A DNA stretch of 64,000 nucleotides from JAGWBF01 sp963663025 (GTDB lineage: Bacteria > Chloroflexota > Dehalococcoidia > Lucifugimonadales > JAGWBF01): the NCBI GenBank assembly GCA_963663025.1, contig OY760073.1:620001-684000 (forward strand), written 5' to 3'. Numbering within the stretch: position 1 is the first letter of the stretch; each line of letters starts with the position of its first letter. Positions 1 to 8,250 of this stretch are shown in pieces. The notes below the pieces were generated by a model. The model made no database searches. It saw nothing but the letters and a program-made list of their open reading frames with translations, and was not told the DNA's origin. Made by a program: the position numbers and the translations under genes.

Positions 1-342
1 GGCCAGAACATGTCCCGCGCCCCCAACCCGCGTCTCACTCCGGGTAAGGCTACGGGGTTCGCTGCCATCGGGGTTGATGGTGGCGATGTTCCCGTCCTCG
101 GTAACGTAGGCGATACGATTAACCATGGTTGGCTGGGGCTGTTCCACGGTTTCCGGTACTTCATGCTCCATTGGAGTAGCTTCGCTGTGGATGGTGCTGC
201 CGGGGGCCGCTCCGTCCCCACACGCCGCAAGCAAGGCTACGACCCCGGCCAAGCCCAAGAGCCAGCCGGAGGCCCTTCCAGGCCCAGCCTTCTGCCGTTG
301 GTTTCCTAAAGTACATCTCCACAGCCGGGGTGGGGGTTTCAC
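1..342 (-). CDS. Lipoprotein with PD40/TolB-like beta-propeller start (partial, cut by window edge)
   Basis: This is the N-terminal part of an exported lipoprotein; the 3' end lies outside the window. Read from GTG at 342 it gives a basic N-terminus, a hydrophobic stretch (WLLGLAGVVALLAAC) and a lipobox LAAC at about residue 41. A Ser/Pro/Glu-rich linker follows, then NRIAYVTEDGNIATINPDGS, which matches the repeat style of WD40-like PD40/TolB propellers. Such proteins sit outside the membrane and commonly bind partners or ligands; the specific role is unknown. No upstream ATG is available in frame (stop near 379), and GTG342 has only a weak ribosome site, so the start is provisional. Bases 343-395 hold no gene. 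Confidence 0.7.
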   Translation of the reverse strand, partial: MKPPPRLWRCTLGNQRQKAGPGRASGWLLGLAGVVALLAACGDGAAPGSTIHSEATPMEHEVPETVEQPQPTMVNRIAYVTEDGNIATINPDGSEPRSLTRSETRVGGAGHVLA

Positions 343-395
343 GCCACAATCGACAAACGAGAGGGAATCGCAGACCGGCTAAGCGCGTACGATGA

Positions 396-1439
396 TCAGA
401 GGGGGAGGGCTATAGCCTCTCCCGTCTGGGCGCTCCGGGTTACCGCCTCGGTAAACTCCATGTAGTGCACGCCGGTCTCGAAGGTGGTGTGGGTTATCGG
501 CTCAGTTCCGCGGATGGCGTTGATGAACTCTTCTTCCACTCGCCAGCCGCCCTGCTTCTCGGGAGGAATTTCGATCTTCGAAAGTTGGCTATCTCCGCGC
601 CGACCCCCGTACAGCGTGAGGGGCGGCGGGCCATCCATCTTCAGAGTGCCCTCTGTGCCGAACAGCCAGATATCGATGCCGGGCCCATGTCCGGTCACTG
701 AGCTGAAGCTCAATGTGGCTTGGGCTCCGCTGGCCATCTCGCACATGATGTTTACATGGTCGGGCACTGTCACAGTGCGCACGACGCCGGATTCGTCCTT
801 GCGGTTGCGAACGACCACGTTGGTCATAGCCATCACCTTGGAGGCTGGTCCCGTCCAGCGGATTATCCCCTCGTACCATATGCCCATCTGCATGATGTTG
901 TAGCCGCTCAGGTCCCGGTTCTGCCTCCAGTGGAGGGGGCTGTCGAAGTCGGCGAAGGCGCTGGGCCACATGCGCATGTTCACCGATATCAGGTCTCCCA
1001 GGTAGCCCTCGGCCATCATCTGCTGGATGGCGCTGTCCACCGATAGGGTCATGGGTGAGGGGACGATCTGCTTGATCAGGTGGGGATGGTTGCGGGCAGC
1101 GTCAAGGAGCACGCGAGCTTCCTGGGCATCCATAGACATGCGGGCCTCGCAGAGCACGTGTTTGTTGTTCTCCAGGGCTGCTAGGATGATGGGATAGTGC
1201 ATGTAGGGCCAGGTGCCGATGCAGATGGCATTGGTATCGTCGGCTTCCACCAGCTCCAGCCAGTTATCGTAGACGGTCGGAATCTCGAACTCACCTGCGA
1301 CCCGTTCGCTGGACTCTCTGCTGCGGTTGCATACCGAAACGATTTCCACCCCATTCTGTTCCCTCAGGCCGGGGATATGGCGGTCCCGGGTGTTTCCTCC
1401 GGCGCCCACGACCCCCACGCGGATAATCCCGTCATCCAT
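396..1439 (-). CDS. Gfo/Idh/MocA-family oxidoreductase-like protein with altered catalytic motifs
   Basis: The N-terminus IIRVGVVGAGGN is the Rossmann NAD(P)-binding start of the Gfo/Idh/MocA family, and the length (347 aa) is normal for the family. Members usually oxidise or reduce sugars, inositols or related polyols. ATG at 1439 is chosen because AAGGAG lies 7 nt upstream and a promoter (1477-1505) would start transcription near 1470, after the longer ATG at 1472. The usual EKP motif reads EAR (HVLCEARMSM), and the later Asp-x-Gly-x-His segment reads MQMGIWYE, so the common catalytic Lys and His appear absent. It may act on an unusual substrate or bind cofactor without classical catalysis. 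Monocistronic and divergent from the next gene. Confidence 0.85.
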   Translation of the reverse strand: MDDGIIRVGVVGAGGNTRDRHIPGLREQNGVEIVSVCNRSRESSERVAGEFEIPTVYDNWLELVEADDTNAICIGTWPYMHYPIILAALENNKHVLCEARMSMDAQEARVLLDAARNHPHLIKQIVPSPMTLSVDSAIQQMMAEGYLGDLISVNMRMWPSAFADFDSPLHWRQNRDLSGYNIMQMGIWYEGIIRWTGPASKVMAMTNVVVRNRKDESGVVRTVTVPDHVNIMCEMASGAQATLSFSSVTGHGPGIDIWLFGTEGTLKMDGPPPLTLYGGRRGDSQLSKIEIPPEKQGGWRVEEEFINAIRGTEPITHTTFETGVHYMEFTEAVTRSAQTGEAIALPL

Positions 1440-1476
1440 GTTGAAGCTCCTTGCAGTTTGAACTTGTGGCACCCCG

Positions 1477-1505
1477 ATTATAGGAGGGACGGGCCGCCCA
1501 GTCCA
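1477..1505 (-). promoter_or_regulatory. Promoter of the Gfo/Idh/MocA-like gene
   Basis: On the minus strand TGGACT (1500-1505) is followed by a 17-nt spacer and a perfect TATAAT (1477-1482). The predicted start of transcription is near 1470. It lies back to back with the promoter of the PLP enzyme gene. Confidence 0.55.
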
Positions 1506-1519
1506 GTTGAGGCCGCCGG

Positions 1520-1548
1520 TTGCCGTTCCCTGCTTTGACTCTTATATT
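1520..1548 (+). promoter_or_regulatory. Promoter of the PLP-enzyme gene
   Basis: TTGCCG (1520-1525), a 17-nt spacer and TATATT (1543-1548), with predicted transcription start near 1555. This gives a leader of about 30 nt to GTG1588. Confidence 0.45.
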
Positions 1549-1587
1549 TGGGGCAATGTCCCAAGCAGCGAAATGGAAGGCAATGAA

Positions 1588-2709
1588 GTGGAAATAGAAA
1601 CACGGGCTATACACGTGGGGCGCGATGTAGATGCCGCCACGGGGGCTGTCTCGTCACCCATCCACCTGTCCACCACATTCGAGAGGGCGCCCGACGGCAG
1701 TTTTCCCCAGGGCTACATCTACAGCCGGGCGGACAATCCCAACAGGGCTGCCCTCGAGGAGTGCATGAGGGACCTGGAGGGCGGGCAGAGCGCCGCCGCC
1801 TTCTCCTCTGGTATGGCCGCCATTGCGGCTGTGTTCCAGGCCCTGTCCACGGGTGACCACGTAGTAGCGCCGCGGGATGTTTACCACGGCACCGGTCGTG
1901 TGCTGCGAGGGTTCATGTCCCGTTGGAACCTGGACGCCACATTTGTGGATATGGCGGACCGGGAGCATGTGCGAGGGGCGATGCGCCCATCTACGCGAGC
2001 AGTCTTTGTCGAAACCCCGTCCAATCCCCTTCTGAAGATAACGGACATAGCGGCCGTGGCCCAGATCGCCCACGAGAGAGGCGCTATATGTGTATGCGAC
2101 AACACCTGGGCCACGCCGATGCTTCAGCGTCCCCTGGACCTGGGAGCGGACATCGTGGTGCATTCCAGCACAAAGTACCTGGGAGGTCACGGCGACGTGA
2201 CCGGCGGGGTTGTGGTGGCGGCCGGGAGCGATGGCCTGTTCCCCAATATCCGGCAGGTGCAGCAGGATGCGGGGCCGGTCCCCTCGCCTTTCGACTGCTG
2301 GCTCTTACTCAGGAGCATCAGGACCCTGCCGTACCGGATGCGCGCCCACTGCGAAAACGCTGGCAGGGTTGCCGCCTTTCTTGTTGGGCATCCGAAGGTG
2401 TTGGAAGTGTTCTACCCCGGCCTTCCCGATCACCCGGGCCACGAAGTGGCCTCCTCCCAGATGGCCATGCCTGGAGGGATGCTGTCTGTGAGAATCGTGG
2501 GAGGCAGGGATGGGGCATTCGCGGTTGCGGCCAGGACAAAGCTCTTCACCAGGGCTACCAGCTTGGGGAGCTGCGAGAGCTTGATCGAACATCGCGCCTC
2601 GATAGAGAGACCTGAGAGCGAGACTCCCGACGACCTGCTGCGGATATCCGTCGGTCTGGAGAACGCCGACGACCTGATAGCGGACCTGGGGCGGGCCCTG
2701 GAAGATTAG
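1588..2709 (+). CDS. Cys/Met-metabolism PLP-dependent enzyme (cystathionine gamma-synthase family)
   Basis: Fold-type I PLP enzyme of the cystathionine gamma-synthase/lyase and O-acetylhomoserine sulfhydrylase family, acting in trans-sulfuration or methionine breakdown in the cytoplasm. Family marks visible in order are TRAIHVGRD at the start, YSRADNPNR (phosphate contact), the PLP-stacking region FSSGMAAIAAV, DNTWATP with its PLP Asp, and the Schiff-base lysine in SSTKYLGGHGDVTGG (about K196). The C-terminus has the usual SLGSCESLIEHRAS substrate loop. GTG1588 has GGAAGG 7 nt upstream; ATG1573 is the alternative. Motifs alone do not separate synthase, gamma-lyase and beta-lyase. Confidence 0.9.
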   Translation: MEIETRAIHVGRDVDAATGAVSSPIHLSTTFERAPDGSFPQGYIYSRADNPNRAALEECMRDLEGGQSAAAFSSGMAAIAAVFQALSTGDHVVAPRDVYHGTGRVLRGFMSRWNLDATFVDMADREHVRGAMRPSTRAVFVETPSNPLLKITDIAAVAQIAHERGAICVCDNTWATPMLQRPLDLGADIVVHSSTKYLGGHGDVTGGVVVAAGSDGLFPNIRQVQQDAGPVPSPFDCWLLLRSIRTLPYRMRAHCENAGRVAAFLVGHPKVLEVFYPGLPDHPGHEVASSQMAMPGGMLSVRIVGGRDGAFAVAARTKLFTRATSLGSCESLIEHRASIERPESETPDDLLRISVGLENADDLIADLGRALED

Positions 2710-2806
2710 GGCGCCAGGAGCTGACATTCTCAAATGCCCCTCATCGGACAGCGAGAGTTTAGAATGGTAGCGATACATCATAGGATAACGCTGAGGAGGA
2801 TATCGA

Positions 2807-3883
2807 TTGGCTGAGTACAAGATTGCCTTAATCCCCGGTGATGGCGTCGGCTCGGAAGTGGTCGCAGAAGGCACCAAGGTGCTGGACGCCCTGGCCACCA
2901 GGGACGGGAGCTACAGCTTCGAATACTCCAGTTTCCCCTGGGGTTCCGACTACTACCGGGAGACGGGTCGAATGATGCCCGAGAGTGGATTGGAAGAGGT
3001 GGCGGCCCACGATGCCATCCTGTTCGGCGCTGTGGGAGATCCGAACATCCCCGACCACATCACCCTGCACGGCCTGATCCTGCCTATACGCCGGCAGTTC
3101 GACCAGGGTATCTGCCTGCGCCCCTCCCTCCTGTTCGACGGGGTCGAGTCGCCGTTGGCGGGAAAGGCCCCCGGGGACATAGACCTGGTGGTCTTTCGAG
3201 AAAACACCGAGGGAGAGTACGCCAACATGGGGGGTTTCATGTACCAGGGCACCCCCGAGGAGGTGTCCCTGCAGACCAGCGTATTCACCTACAGGGGGAC
3301 CGAACGCATCATCCGCGCCGCCTTTGACTACGCCCAAAAGCGAAACAAAGCCAAAAAGGTGACCTCGGTTACCAAGTCCAACGCCATGCAGTATGGCATG
3401 GTGTTCTGGGACCGGGTGTTCGATGAGGTGGCCTCGGACTATCCCGACATCGAGACCGAGTCCCTGCTGGTTGACCGGGCCTGCATGGACTTGGTGCGCC
3501 GCCCCGAGTCCTTCGATGTGATGGTGGCATCCAACCTGTTCGGGGACATCATCACCGACATCGCGGCGATAGTTACGGGCAGCATGGGCTTGGCGCCCAG
3601 CGCCAACATAAATCCCTCCCGCGCATATCCGTCCATGTTCGAGCCGGTACACGGCGCGGCCTTCGATATAGCAGGGCAGGGGCTCGCCAACCCCCTTGCC
3701 ACCATCCTGGCGGCGGCGATGATGCTGGAGCACTTCGGCGAAGCTAAAGCTGCGTCGGATGTGGAGACCGCGGTGAAGCGAAACCTGAGTGAGGGCTTGG
3801 TGCGCACAGCGGACTTGGGAGGCAGGGCAACGACCTCCCAGGTAGGCGATGAGATAGTGAGACTTCTGACCGCCGCCTCCTAA
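2807..3883 (+). CDS. Isocitrate/isopropylmalate dehydrogenase family, tartrate/D-malate dehydrogenase-like
   Basis: NAD-dependent beta-decarboxylating dehydrogenase. IALIPGDGVGSEV begins the family fold. The WGSDYYRETGRMMPESGLE block and LILPIRRQFDQGICLRPSLL resemble the tartrate/D-malate dehydrogenase branch (TtuC/DmlA) more than LeuB or Icd. The metal/substrate signature FGDIITDIAA and a C-terminal EPVHGAAFDIAGQGLANP are present. It probably oxidises a 2-hydroxy dicarboxylic or related acid in the cytoplasm. The TTG start is supported by GAGGAGG 7 nt upstream; 358 aa is normal. It sits alone before the CoxS promoter. Substrate assignment is inference; 3-isopropylmalate remains possible. Confidence 0.88.
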   Translation: MAEYKIALIPGDGVGSEVVAEGTKVLDALATRDGSYSFEYSSFPWGSDYYRETGRMMPESGLEEVAAHDAILFGAVGDPNIPDHITLHGLILPIRRQFDQGICLRPSLLFDGVESPLAGKAPGDIDLVVFRENTEGEYANMGGFMYQGTPEEVSLQTSVFTYRGTERIIRAAFDYAQKRNKAKKVTSVTKSNAMQYGMVFWDRVFDEVASDYPDIETESLLVDRACMDLVRRPESFDVMVASNLFGDIITDIAAIVTGSMGLAPSANINPSRAYPSMFEPVHGAAFDIAGQGLANPLATILAAAMMLEHFGEAKAASDVETAVKRNLSEGLVRTADLGGRATTSQVGDEIVRLLTAAS

Positions 3884-3915
3884 CGCTAAGCATCACGGGC
3901 AGCTACGCAGGTCGA

Positions 3916-3944
3916 TTGACACACCCTATGGGCTGACGTAAAAT
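3916..3944 (+). promoter_or_regulatory. Promoter of the first CoxS-CoxM operon
   Basis: TTGACA (3916-3921), 17-nt spacer, TAAAAT (3939-3944). This is a near-consensus promoter with transcription predicted from about 3951, 74 nt before the coxS-like GTG. Confidence 0.65.
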
Positions 3945-4024
3945 CCCAACGTTCCAGGTGTCTTTACAACGTGGTGCGAATAATCGCTGCAGTGGGCGCA
4001 CCAACAATCCCAGGAGGTTGACCG

Positions 4025-4486
4025 GTGGCTACAGTTACGATGACCGTCAACGGCACCAGCTACACCAATGACGTCGAGCCCAGGCTGCTTCTTGTGCACT
4101 ACATCAGGGATGTTCTGGGGCTCACCGGCACCCACGTGGGGTGTGACACCAGCCAGTGCGGGGCATGCACTATCCGCCTTAATGGTCGTGCGGTGAAGTG
4201 CTGCACCATGTTCGCTGTGCAGGCCAACGGCGCCGAGATCACGACCATCGAAGGGATGGCCACCAACGGGGAGCTGCACCCCATCCAGCAGGGCTTCTGG
4301 GATGAGCACGGCCTCCAGTGCGGCTTCTGCACCCCGGGTATGATCATGCTGGCCCAGCAACTCCTGGAGCGGAACCCCAACCCCACCGAGCAAGATATTC
4401 GCCGAGGCTTGGCTGGCAATCTATGCCGTTGCACCGGATACCACAACATCGTCAAGGCCATCCAGAACGCGGCCAGCAAGGGCTAG
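4025..4486 (+). CDS. (2Fe-2S) subunit of a xanthine dehydrogenase/CO dehydrogenase-family enzyme (CoxS-like)
   Basis: Small iron-sulfur subunit of the molybdenum hydroxylase family; it relays electrons between the molybdopterin site and FAD. The N-terminal plant-type ferredoxin domain shows CDTSQCGACTIRLNG plus a further Cys (KCCTMFA). The C-terminal four-helix domain shows QCGFCTPGMIM and GNLCRCTGYHNIVKAI, so all eight cluster ligands are present. GTG4025 is preceded by AGGAGG. Length (153 aa) is typical. It is followed 51 nt later by a CoxM-like FAD subunit, but no molybdopterin-binding large subunit follows. Physiological substrate unknown. Confidence 0.95.
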   Translation: MATVTMTVNGTSYTNDVEPRLLLVHYIRDVLGLTGTHVGCDTSQCGACTIRLNGRAVKCCTMFAVQANGAEITTIEGMATNGELHPIQQGFWDEHGLQCGFCTPGMIMLAQQLLERNPNPTEQDIRRGLAGNLCRCTGYHNIVKAIQNAASKG

Positions 4487-4537
4487 ACTGCCTGGTCCCC
4501 TTAAACAGCATTTAGACCGCCAAAGGGAGGTCCGGAA

Positions 4538-5401
4538 ATGATTCCCAGCTCCTTCGAGTACTTTGCTCCTACAACCCTGGCCGAGGCCCAGACGTTGCTT
4601 CGTCGCTACGGAGGCGATGCCAAGGTTGTGGCAGGCGGGCACAGCCTTATCCCCCTGATGAAGATGCGCCTGTCCGAGCCCGGGTATCTCATAGACCTGG
4701 GGGGCGTCGAGGAGTTGTCCTACATCCGGGAGGACGACGGCGGACTGGCCATAGGGGCTATGACAACCTACTACGACATTGAGAGCTCGCCCTTGGTCAA
4801 GAGCAGGTTCCCAGTGCTTGCCGAGGCTACGGCGCTGGTGGCCGACATCCAGGTGAGAAACAAGGGCACCATCGGTGGGTCCATGGCCCACGCCGACCCG
4901 TCGGCGGACCTGACGGCGGTGGTGCTGGCCTTGGAAGCCGAGATGCGTTCAGGCAGCTCCAGGGCACAGCGGAGCATGCCGGCCCACAGGTTCTTCGTGG
5001 ACACCTTCACGACCACCCTTCGAGAAAACGAGATACTCACGGAGATTAAGCTGCCGGCCGTTCCTGCGAAGACCGGCGGCGCCTACAGGAAGTTCGCCAA
5101 CAAGGCATCCCACTTTGCCGAGGTGGGTGTGGCCGCCCTTGTCACCATCGACGGAGGCGTTTGCCAGAGGGTTAGAATCGGCATCACCGGCGCGGGCCCG
5201 ATAGCTTCGAGGGCCAAGGCCGCCGAGCGTGCGTTGGAGGGCAAGGAACCCACCGCTCGGAACATCGCCACCGCGGCAGGCCGGGCGGGCAGGGGCATCG
5301 AGTTCCAGAGCAACATCCACGCCTCGGCCGAGTACAGGGCCCACCTGACGACGGTATTTGCCCGCAGGGCACTGGAAGAGGCTGTCAGCCGGGCAGGCTA
5401 G
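4538..5401 (+). CDS. FAD-binding middle subunit of a molybdenum hydroxylase (CoxM-like)
   Basis: FAD subunit of the CO/xanthine dehydrogenase family. AGGHSLIPLMKMRL near residue 32 and TIGGSMAHADPSAD near residue 110 are the two FAD-binding loops of the PCMH fold; the C-terminal half matches the CO-dehydrogenase flavoprotein C domain. 287 aa is normal. AGGGAGG lies about 8 nt before the ATG. The stop codon overlaps by 4 nt the stop of the convergent gamma-carbonic anhydrase gene, so no large (CoxL) subunit can be encoded directly downstream. Confidence 0.94.
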   Translation: MIPSSFEYFAPTTLAEAQTLLRRYGGDAKVVAGGHSLIPLMKMRLSEPGYLIDLGGVEELSYIREDDGGLAIGAMTTYYDIESSPLVKSRFPVLAEATALVADIQVRNKGTIGGSMAHADPSADLTAVVLALEAEMRSGSSRAQRSMPAHRFFVDTFTTTLRENEILTEIKLPAVPAKTGGAYRKFANKASHFAEVGVAALVTIDGGVCQRVRIGITGAGPIASRAKAAERALEGKEPTARNIATAAGRAGRGIEFQSNIHASAEYRAHLTTVFARRALEEAVSRAG

Positions 5402-5931
5402 CTCGCAGCGTCAACCAGGATCCCCGTCCCGTACCCCTCCCGCTTGTGGGCTTGAGCGTTGGTGATGTAGCTCCTGGTCGGGGCTTCCAGGCGACGACGG
5501 TTCTCTGCCGATAGGGGACGCACCTCCGCTGGGACGCCAATCACCAGGGATTCGTCGGGGATGATGGACTTGGCCCGGATCACCGCTCCCGCCCCGACGA
5601 AGCAGAAGTTGCCGATCTCTGCTTCCTCCAGCAGGACCGCATTTATGCCGATCATCACGTTGTTGCCTACGCGATGGCCGTGCAGTACCGCTCCATGGGT
5701 CACGGAGACGTTGTCGCCGATATGCAGGTAGTCGTCGGTGTGCACCACGCAGGTGTCCTGGATGACCGAGTTGCGCCCTATGGTGATGCGTCCGTAGTCG
5801 GCCCGGATCACGGCCCCCGGCCACACGCTGGAATTTTCCCCGATCTCCACGTCGCCGACGATGTAGCAGGCTTCGCTGATGAATGCTGAAGGATGAATCT
5901 TGGGTTCCTTCCCGCCGAATCCTCGGATCAT
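5398..5931 (-). CDS. Gamma-carbonic anhydrase-family hexapeptide protein
   Basis: Left-handed beta-helix protein of the gamma-carbonic anhydrase/PaaY/YrdA group, a cytoplasmic trimer. Hexapeptide repeats run through most of the chain (IGDVEIGENSSVWPGAVIR and similar). The three zinc-binding histidines are visible as VVHTDDY, SVTHGAV and LHGHRVG, so the metal site is intact. GGAGGAG directly precedes ATG5931; the longer ATG at 5955 lacks this. It could be a true carbonic anhydrase or a ferripyochelin-binding-like homologue. Convergent with, and overlapping, the CoxM-like gene. Confidence 0.9.
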   Translation of the reverse strand: MIRGFGGKEPKIHPSAFISEACYIVGDVEIGENSSVWPGAVIRADYGRITIGRNSVIQDTCVVHTDDYLHIGDNVSVTHGAVLHGHRVGNNVMIGINAVLLEEAEIGNFCFVGAGAVIRAKSIIPDESLVIGVPAEVRPLSAENRRRLEAPTRSYITNAQAHKREGYGTGILVDAAS

Positions 5932-5989
5932 CTCTCCTCCTGTCCGAGGCAGCATTGGGGGCGCCCCGCCAAGCTTCGTTACATTCTAC

Positions 5990-6386
5990 CACCGGTGCTC
6001 TTTCTCACATGACCCTGGGCACTGTGGGGAGAGTCCCCTATTCCCTGGTTGGAGAAAGTTGGCGTAGGGGGGGCAGGCCGCACCGTCATTGCGGCGGAGG
6101 CCTCAATCCAGGACGGAGCATTGCCGGAGTGCAGGTGAGTCACACCTGGGCCTTTGGCCCCAGTTCCCCTTCGATTTCCCCCTTCGAGAGCCTCAGGACA
6201 GGCTCAGGGCGAACGGGGGGAGTTAGTCATTCGTCACGGGCAAGCTGCCCAAGTGCCGCGGTTTCCTGGGTTGCGGCCTTCGCCGCAATGACGAAATGGG
6301 TGGACGTCTCCACTCCCGTCACTCCCGCGAAAGCGGGAACGACGATGCTAAGTAAGGGACAGGCTTAGAGTGACGGAGAGCCTTAA
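5990..6386. repeat. Repeat-dense intergenic segment with several hairpins
   Basis: No credible gene; the open frames here arise from palindromic repeats. Visible elements are: 6178-6219, a nested inverted repeat with inner arms GAGCCT/AGGCTC and outer arms ending TTCG/CGAAC; 6271-6288, TTGCGGC-CTTC-GCCGCAA; 6324-6337, CCCGC-GAAA-GCGGG followed by GAACGACGA; and 6085-6096, an inverted copy of the CGCCGCAATGAC string at 6281-6292. These resemble the REP-type intergenic repeats of many high-GC genomes and are related to the elements at 29667 and 56326. Confidence 0.7.
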
Positions 6387-6415
6387 TTGACTACCGCAGG
6401 GTGGTGTGATACAAG
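6387..6415 (+). promoter_or_regulatory. Promoter of the MaoC-pair operon
   Basis: TTGACT (6387-6392), 17-nt spacer and TACAAG (6410-6415), immediately after the repeat cluster and 45 nt before the first MaoC gene. Confidence 0.4.
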
Positions 6416-6459
6416 GTAAATCGCCTCCCCAAGGAGAAACTGCTCAGTAATAGACAGCT

Positions 6460-6876
6460 ATGGCCGAATCCAAGAAACTCTACTCATTCGATGAGATACA
6501 GGTCGGAGATGCCCTGGGGTCCTACGAGTACGTATTGACCCAGGAGATGCTGGATATGTTCCGGGAATCGGTGGACGATCCAGAGGCCCCCTTCCCAACC
6601 ATCGCTATCAAGCACGATGCGACGGCTTTCGAGCTGGCGTACGAAGACCACACAGGCACTATCAATGCAGCCAACGAAGTGGAGTTCCACGCCGCTCCGA
6701 CCCCTGGCAAGATCATCAGGGTAACCGGCAGGGTTGCGAACAAGTATTTGCGAAAAGACCTGCCTTACATCGTCCTGGAAGCCTCGGCCGTTGATGAAGA
6801 TGGCAGGCTGCTGGAAAAGGTCAGGACCTATCAGTTGAAGAAACCCGATGAGCTGGGGAAGAAGTGGGAACCATGA
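6460..6876 (+). CDS. MaoC-like dehydratase N-domain protein (hotdog fold)
   Basis: Hotdog-fold protein resembling the FAS1-like/MaoC N-terminal half of (R)-specific enoyl-CoA hydratases. The start YSFDEIQVGDALGSYEYVLT and the order of secondary-structure elements fit the non-catalytic half of a two-domain hydratase. Its stop overlaps the start of the second MaoC gene (ATGA), so the two are translationally coupled and probably form a heterodimeric hydratase acting on an acyl-CoA. 138 aa is the usual single-domain length. The substrate is unknown. Confidence 0.82.
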   Translation: MAESKKLYSFDEIQVGDALGSYEYVLTQEMLDMFRESVDDPEAPFPTIAIKHDATAFELAYEDHTGTINAANEVEFHAAPTPGKIIRVTGRVANKYLRKDLPYIVLEASAVDEDGRLLEKVRTYQLKKPDELGKKWEP

Positions 6877-7292
6877 GCGAGTATGCCGTGGGCGATAAGA
6901 TGCCGTCCATCTCCCACCAGATAACCCAGGAAAAGATCAACCTGTTCGAGGCCTGCGCTATTGCCGAGAGGCAGAATGTTCACAACGATGCCGGTATAGC
7001 AGCCCAGCGTTTCGGCACTTCCCAGCCCATTGCCTCGGGAAGGATGAGCATAGCCTACGCCTCGGAAGCCCTTCGCAGGTTCCTTGGGGCCGAGGCGTTC
7101 AACACCACCGGCAAGGTCAACTTGAAGTTCCTTCGCCCTGTTAAGCAGGGCGACTCGGTGCTGGTAAGAGGTGAAGTTACCGAGGTGGCTGAGGAAGCCG
7201 GTGGCAGGCAGGTTACCGTTGAGGTCAGGTGTGAGAACCAAAACGGCGACCTTACGGCGGTGGGTCAAGGCAGCGCTCTGCTGCCCTCGTAA
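6873..7292 (+). CDS. MaoC-like dehydratase domain protein (catalytic half)
   Basis: Second hotdog-fold subunit. VHNDAGIAAQRFGTSQPIASG corresponds to the hydratase-2 active-site segment, although the classical D-x5-H reads HNDAGIAAQRFG here. ATG6873 overlaps the previous stop (ATGA); a GTG at 6864 is also in frame. With its partner it likely makes an (R)-enoyl-CoA-type hydratase. Downstream a lone alpha/beta hydrolase and an FAH-family enzyme on the same strand suggest a catabolic operon for a cyclic or aromatic acid. Confidence 0.8.
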   Translation: MSEYAVGDKMPSISHQITQEKINLFEACAIAERQNVHNDAGIAAQRFGTSQPIASGRMSIAYASEALRRFLGAEAFNTTGKVNLKFLRPVKQGDSVLVRGEVTEVAEEAGGRQVTVEVRCENQNGDLTAVGQGSALLPS

Positions 7293-7334
7293 CGTCGTGC
7301 CCTAGACAAGGGCGGACGGCTGAAAGGCGGAGAT

Positions 7335-8210
7335 ATGATCGTAGATCTGATAAGGGTCGATACGGACGACGGCATCAGCACCATCGGAGCCCTCTACCCT
7401 CCCAGGGCTGAGCCTCCGAAGGACCTGGCCGTGGACTGCATGCTCCTTATCCACGGCTCCGGGACGAACTTCTACGCGCCGCACGGCGCCGCTATGGCCG
7501 AAGACCTGAGCGCGGCGGGAATCCCGTCGCTGTCCCTCAATACCCGGGGACATGACATCATATGGCGCGACCCGGAGAACAGCGGATACTACGGCAACGC
7601 CTACGAGGTACTGCACGACTGCAACATCGACCTCAAGGCGGGAATGGACTACCTCTGGTCCCAGGGCTATCGGCACATCGGCATCCTCGGGCATAGCATG
7701 GGCGCCGTGAAGGTTGCCTATTACGCGGCTACTGCCCGGGATTCGAGGGTTCAGGTTGTGGTTCCTATCTCCCCGGTCCGCCTGTCCTACAGCTACTACA
7801 TGAAGTCCGAGGACCGCGATGAATTCGCAGGCATCATAGACCTGGCCCGCTCCTTGGAGGCCGAAGGCAAGGGAGACCAGGTGTTCAGGGTCGATTTCCC
7901 AATACCCCACATGTTCGGAGCATCGTCCTACCTGGACAAGCATGGCCCCGAAGAACGCTACAACCTTGTGCAGCTCGCCCCCAACATAGACATCCCCATG
8001 CTGGTGCTGGGCGGATCGCTGGAGACTCACACCAGGCTCCTGGACATCTGTACAGACCTGGCTGGGGCGGCGGTGAACAGCCCCCAAGCAGACCGCGTTA
8101 TCATCGAAGGCGGCACCCACTCCTTGACTAACAAGCGAGAGGAGGCCGCCAAGGCAGTGGTGGACTGGCTGGCATCAGTCCGTGTCCCATCATCCCAGGC
8201 AGCCGATTAA
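7335..8210 (+). CDS. Alpha/beta hydrolase
   Basis: Serine hydrolase of the alpha/beta fold. CMLLIHGSGTNFYAPHG forms the oxyanion region, ILGHSMGAVKVAYY is the nucleophile elbow, and GGTHSLTNKREEAAK near the end supplies the catalytic His; the acid residue probably lies in the preceding strand around LVLGGSLETH. 291 aa, cytoplasmic, no signal peptide. It lies 42 nt after the MaoC pair and 40 nt before the FAH enzyme, so it is probably co-transcribed with both. Substrate not identifiable. Confidence 0.88.
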   Translation: MIVDLIRVDTDDGISTIGALYPPRAEPPKDLAVDCMLLIHGSGTNFYAPHGAAMAEDLSAAGIPSLSLNTRGHDIIWRDPENSGYYGNAYEVLHDCNIDLKAGMDYLWSQGYRHIGILGHSMGAVKVAYYAATARDSRVQVVVPISPVRLSYSYYMKSEDRDEFAGIIDLARSLEAEGKGDQVFRVDFPIPHMFGASSYLDKHGPEERYNLVQLAPNIDIPMLVLGGSLETHTRLLDICTDLAGAAVNSPQADRVIIEGGTHSLTNKREEAAKAVVDWLASVRVPSSQAAD

Positions 8211-8250
8211 CACAACGCAGCCGGGCAAGGCCAGCGGGAGGTAGAGCTAG

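Noticed and set aside
5883..6368. 161-codon plus-strand open frame
   Set aside because: It runs antisense into the carbonic anhydrase gene and through palindromic repeats; phrases such as VTPAKAGT are the usual translation of those repeats.
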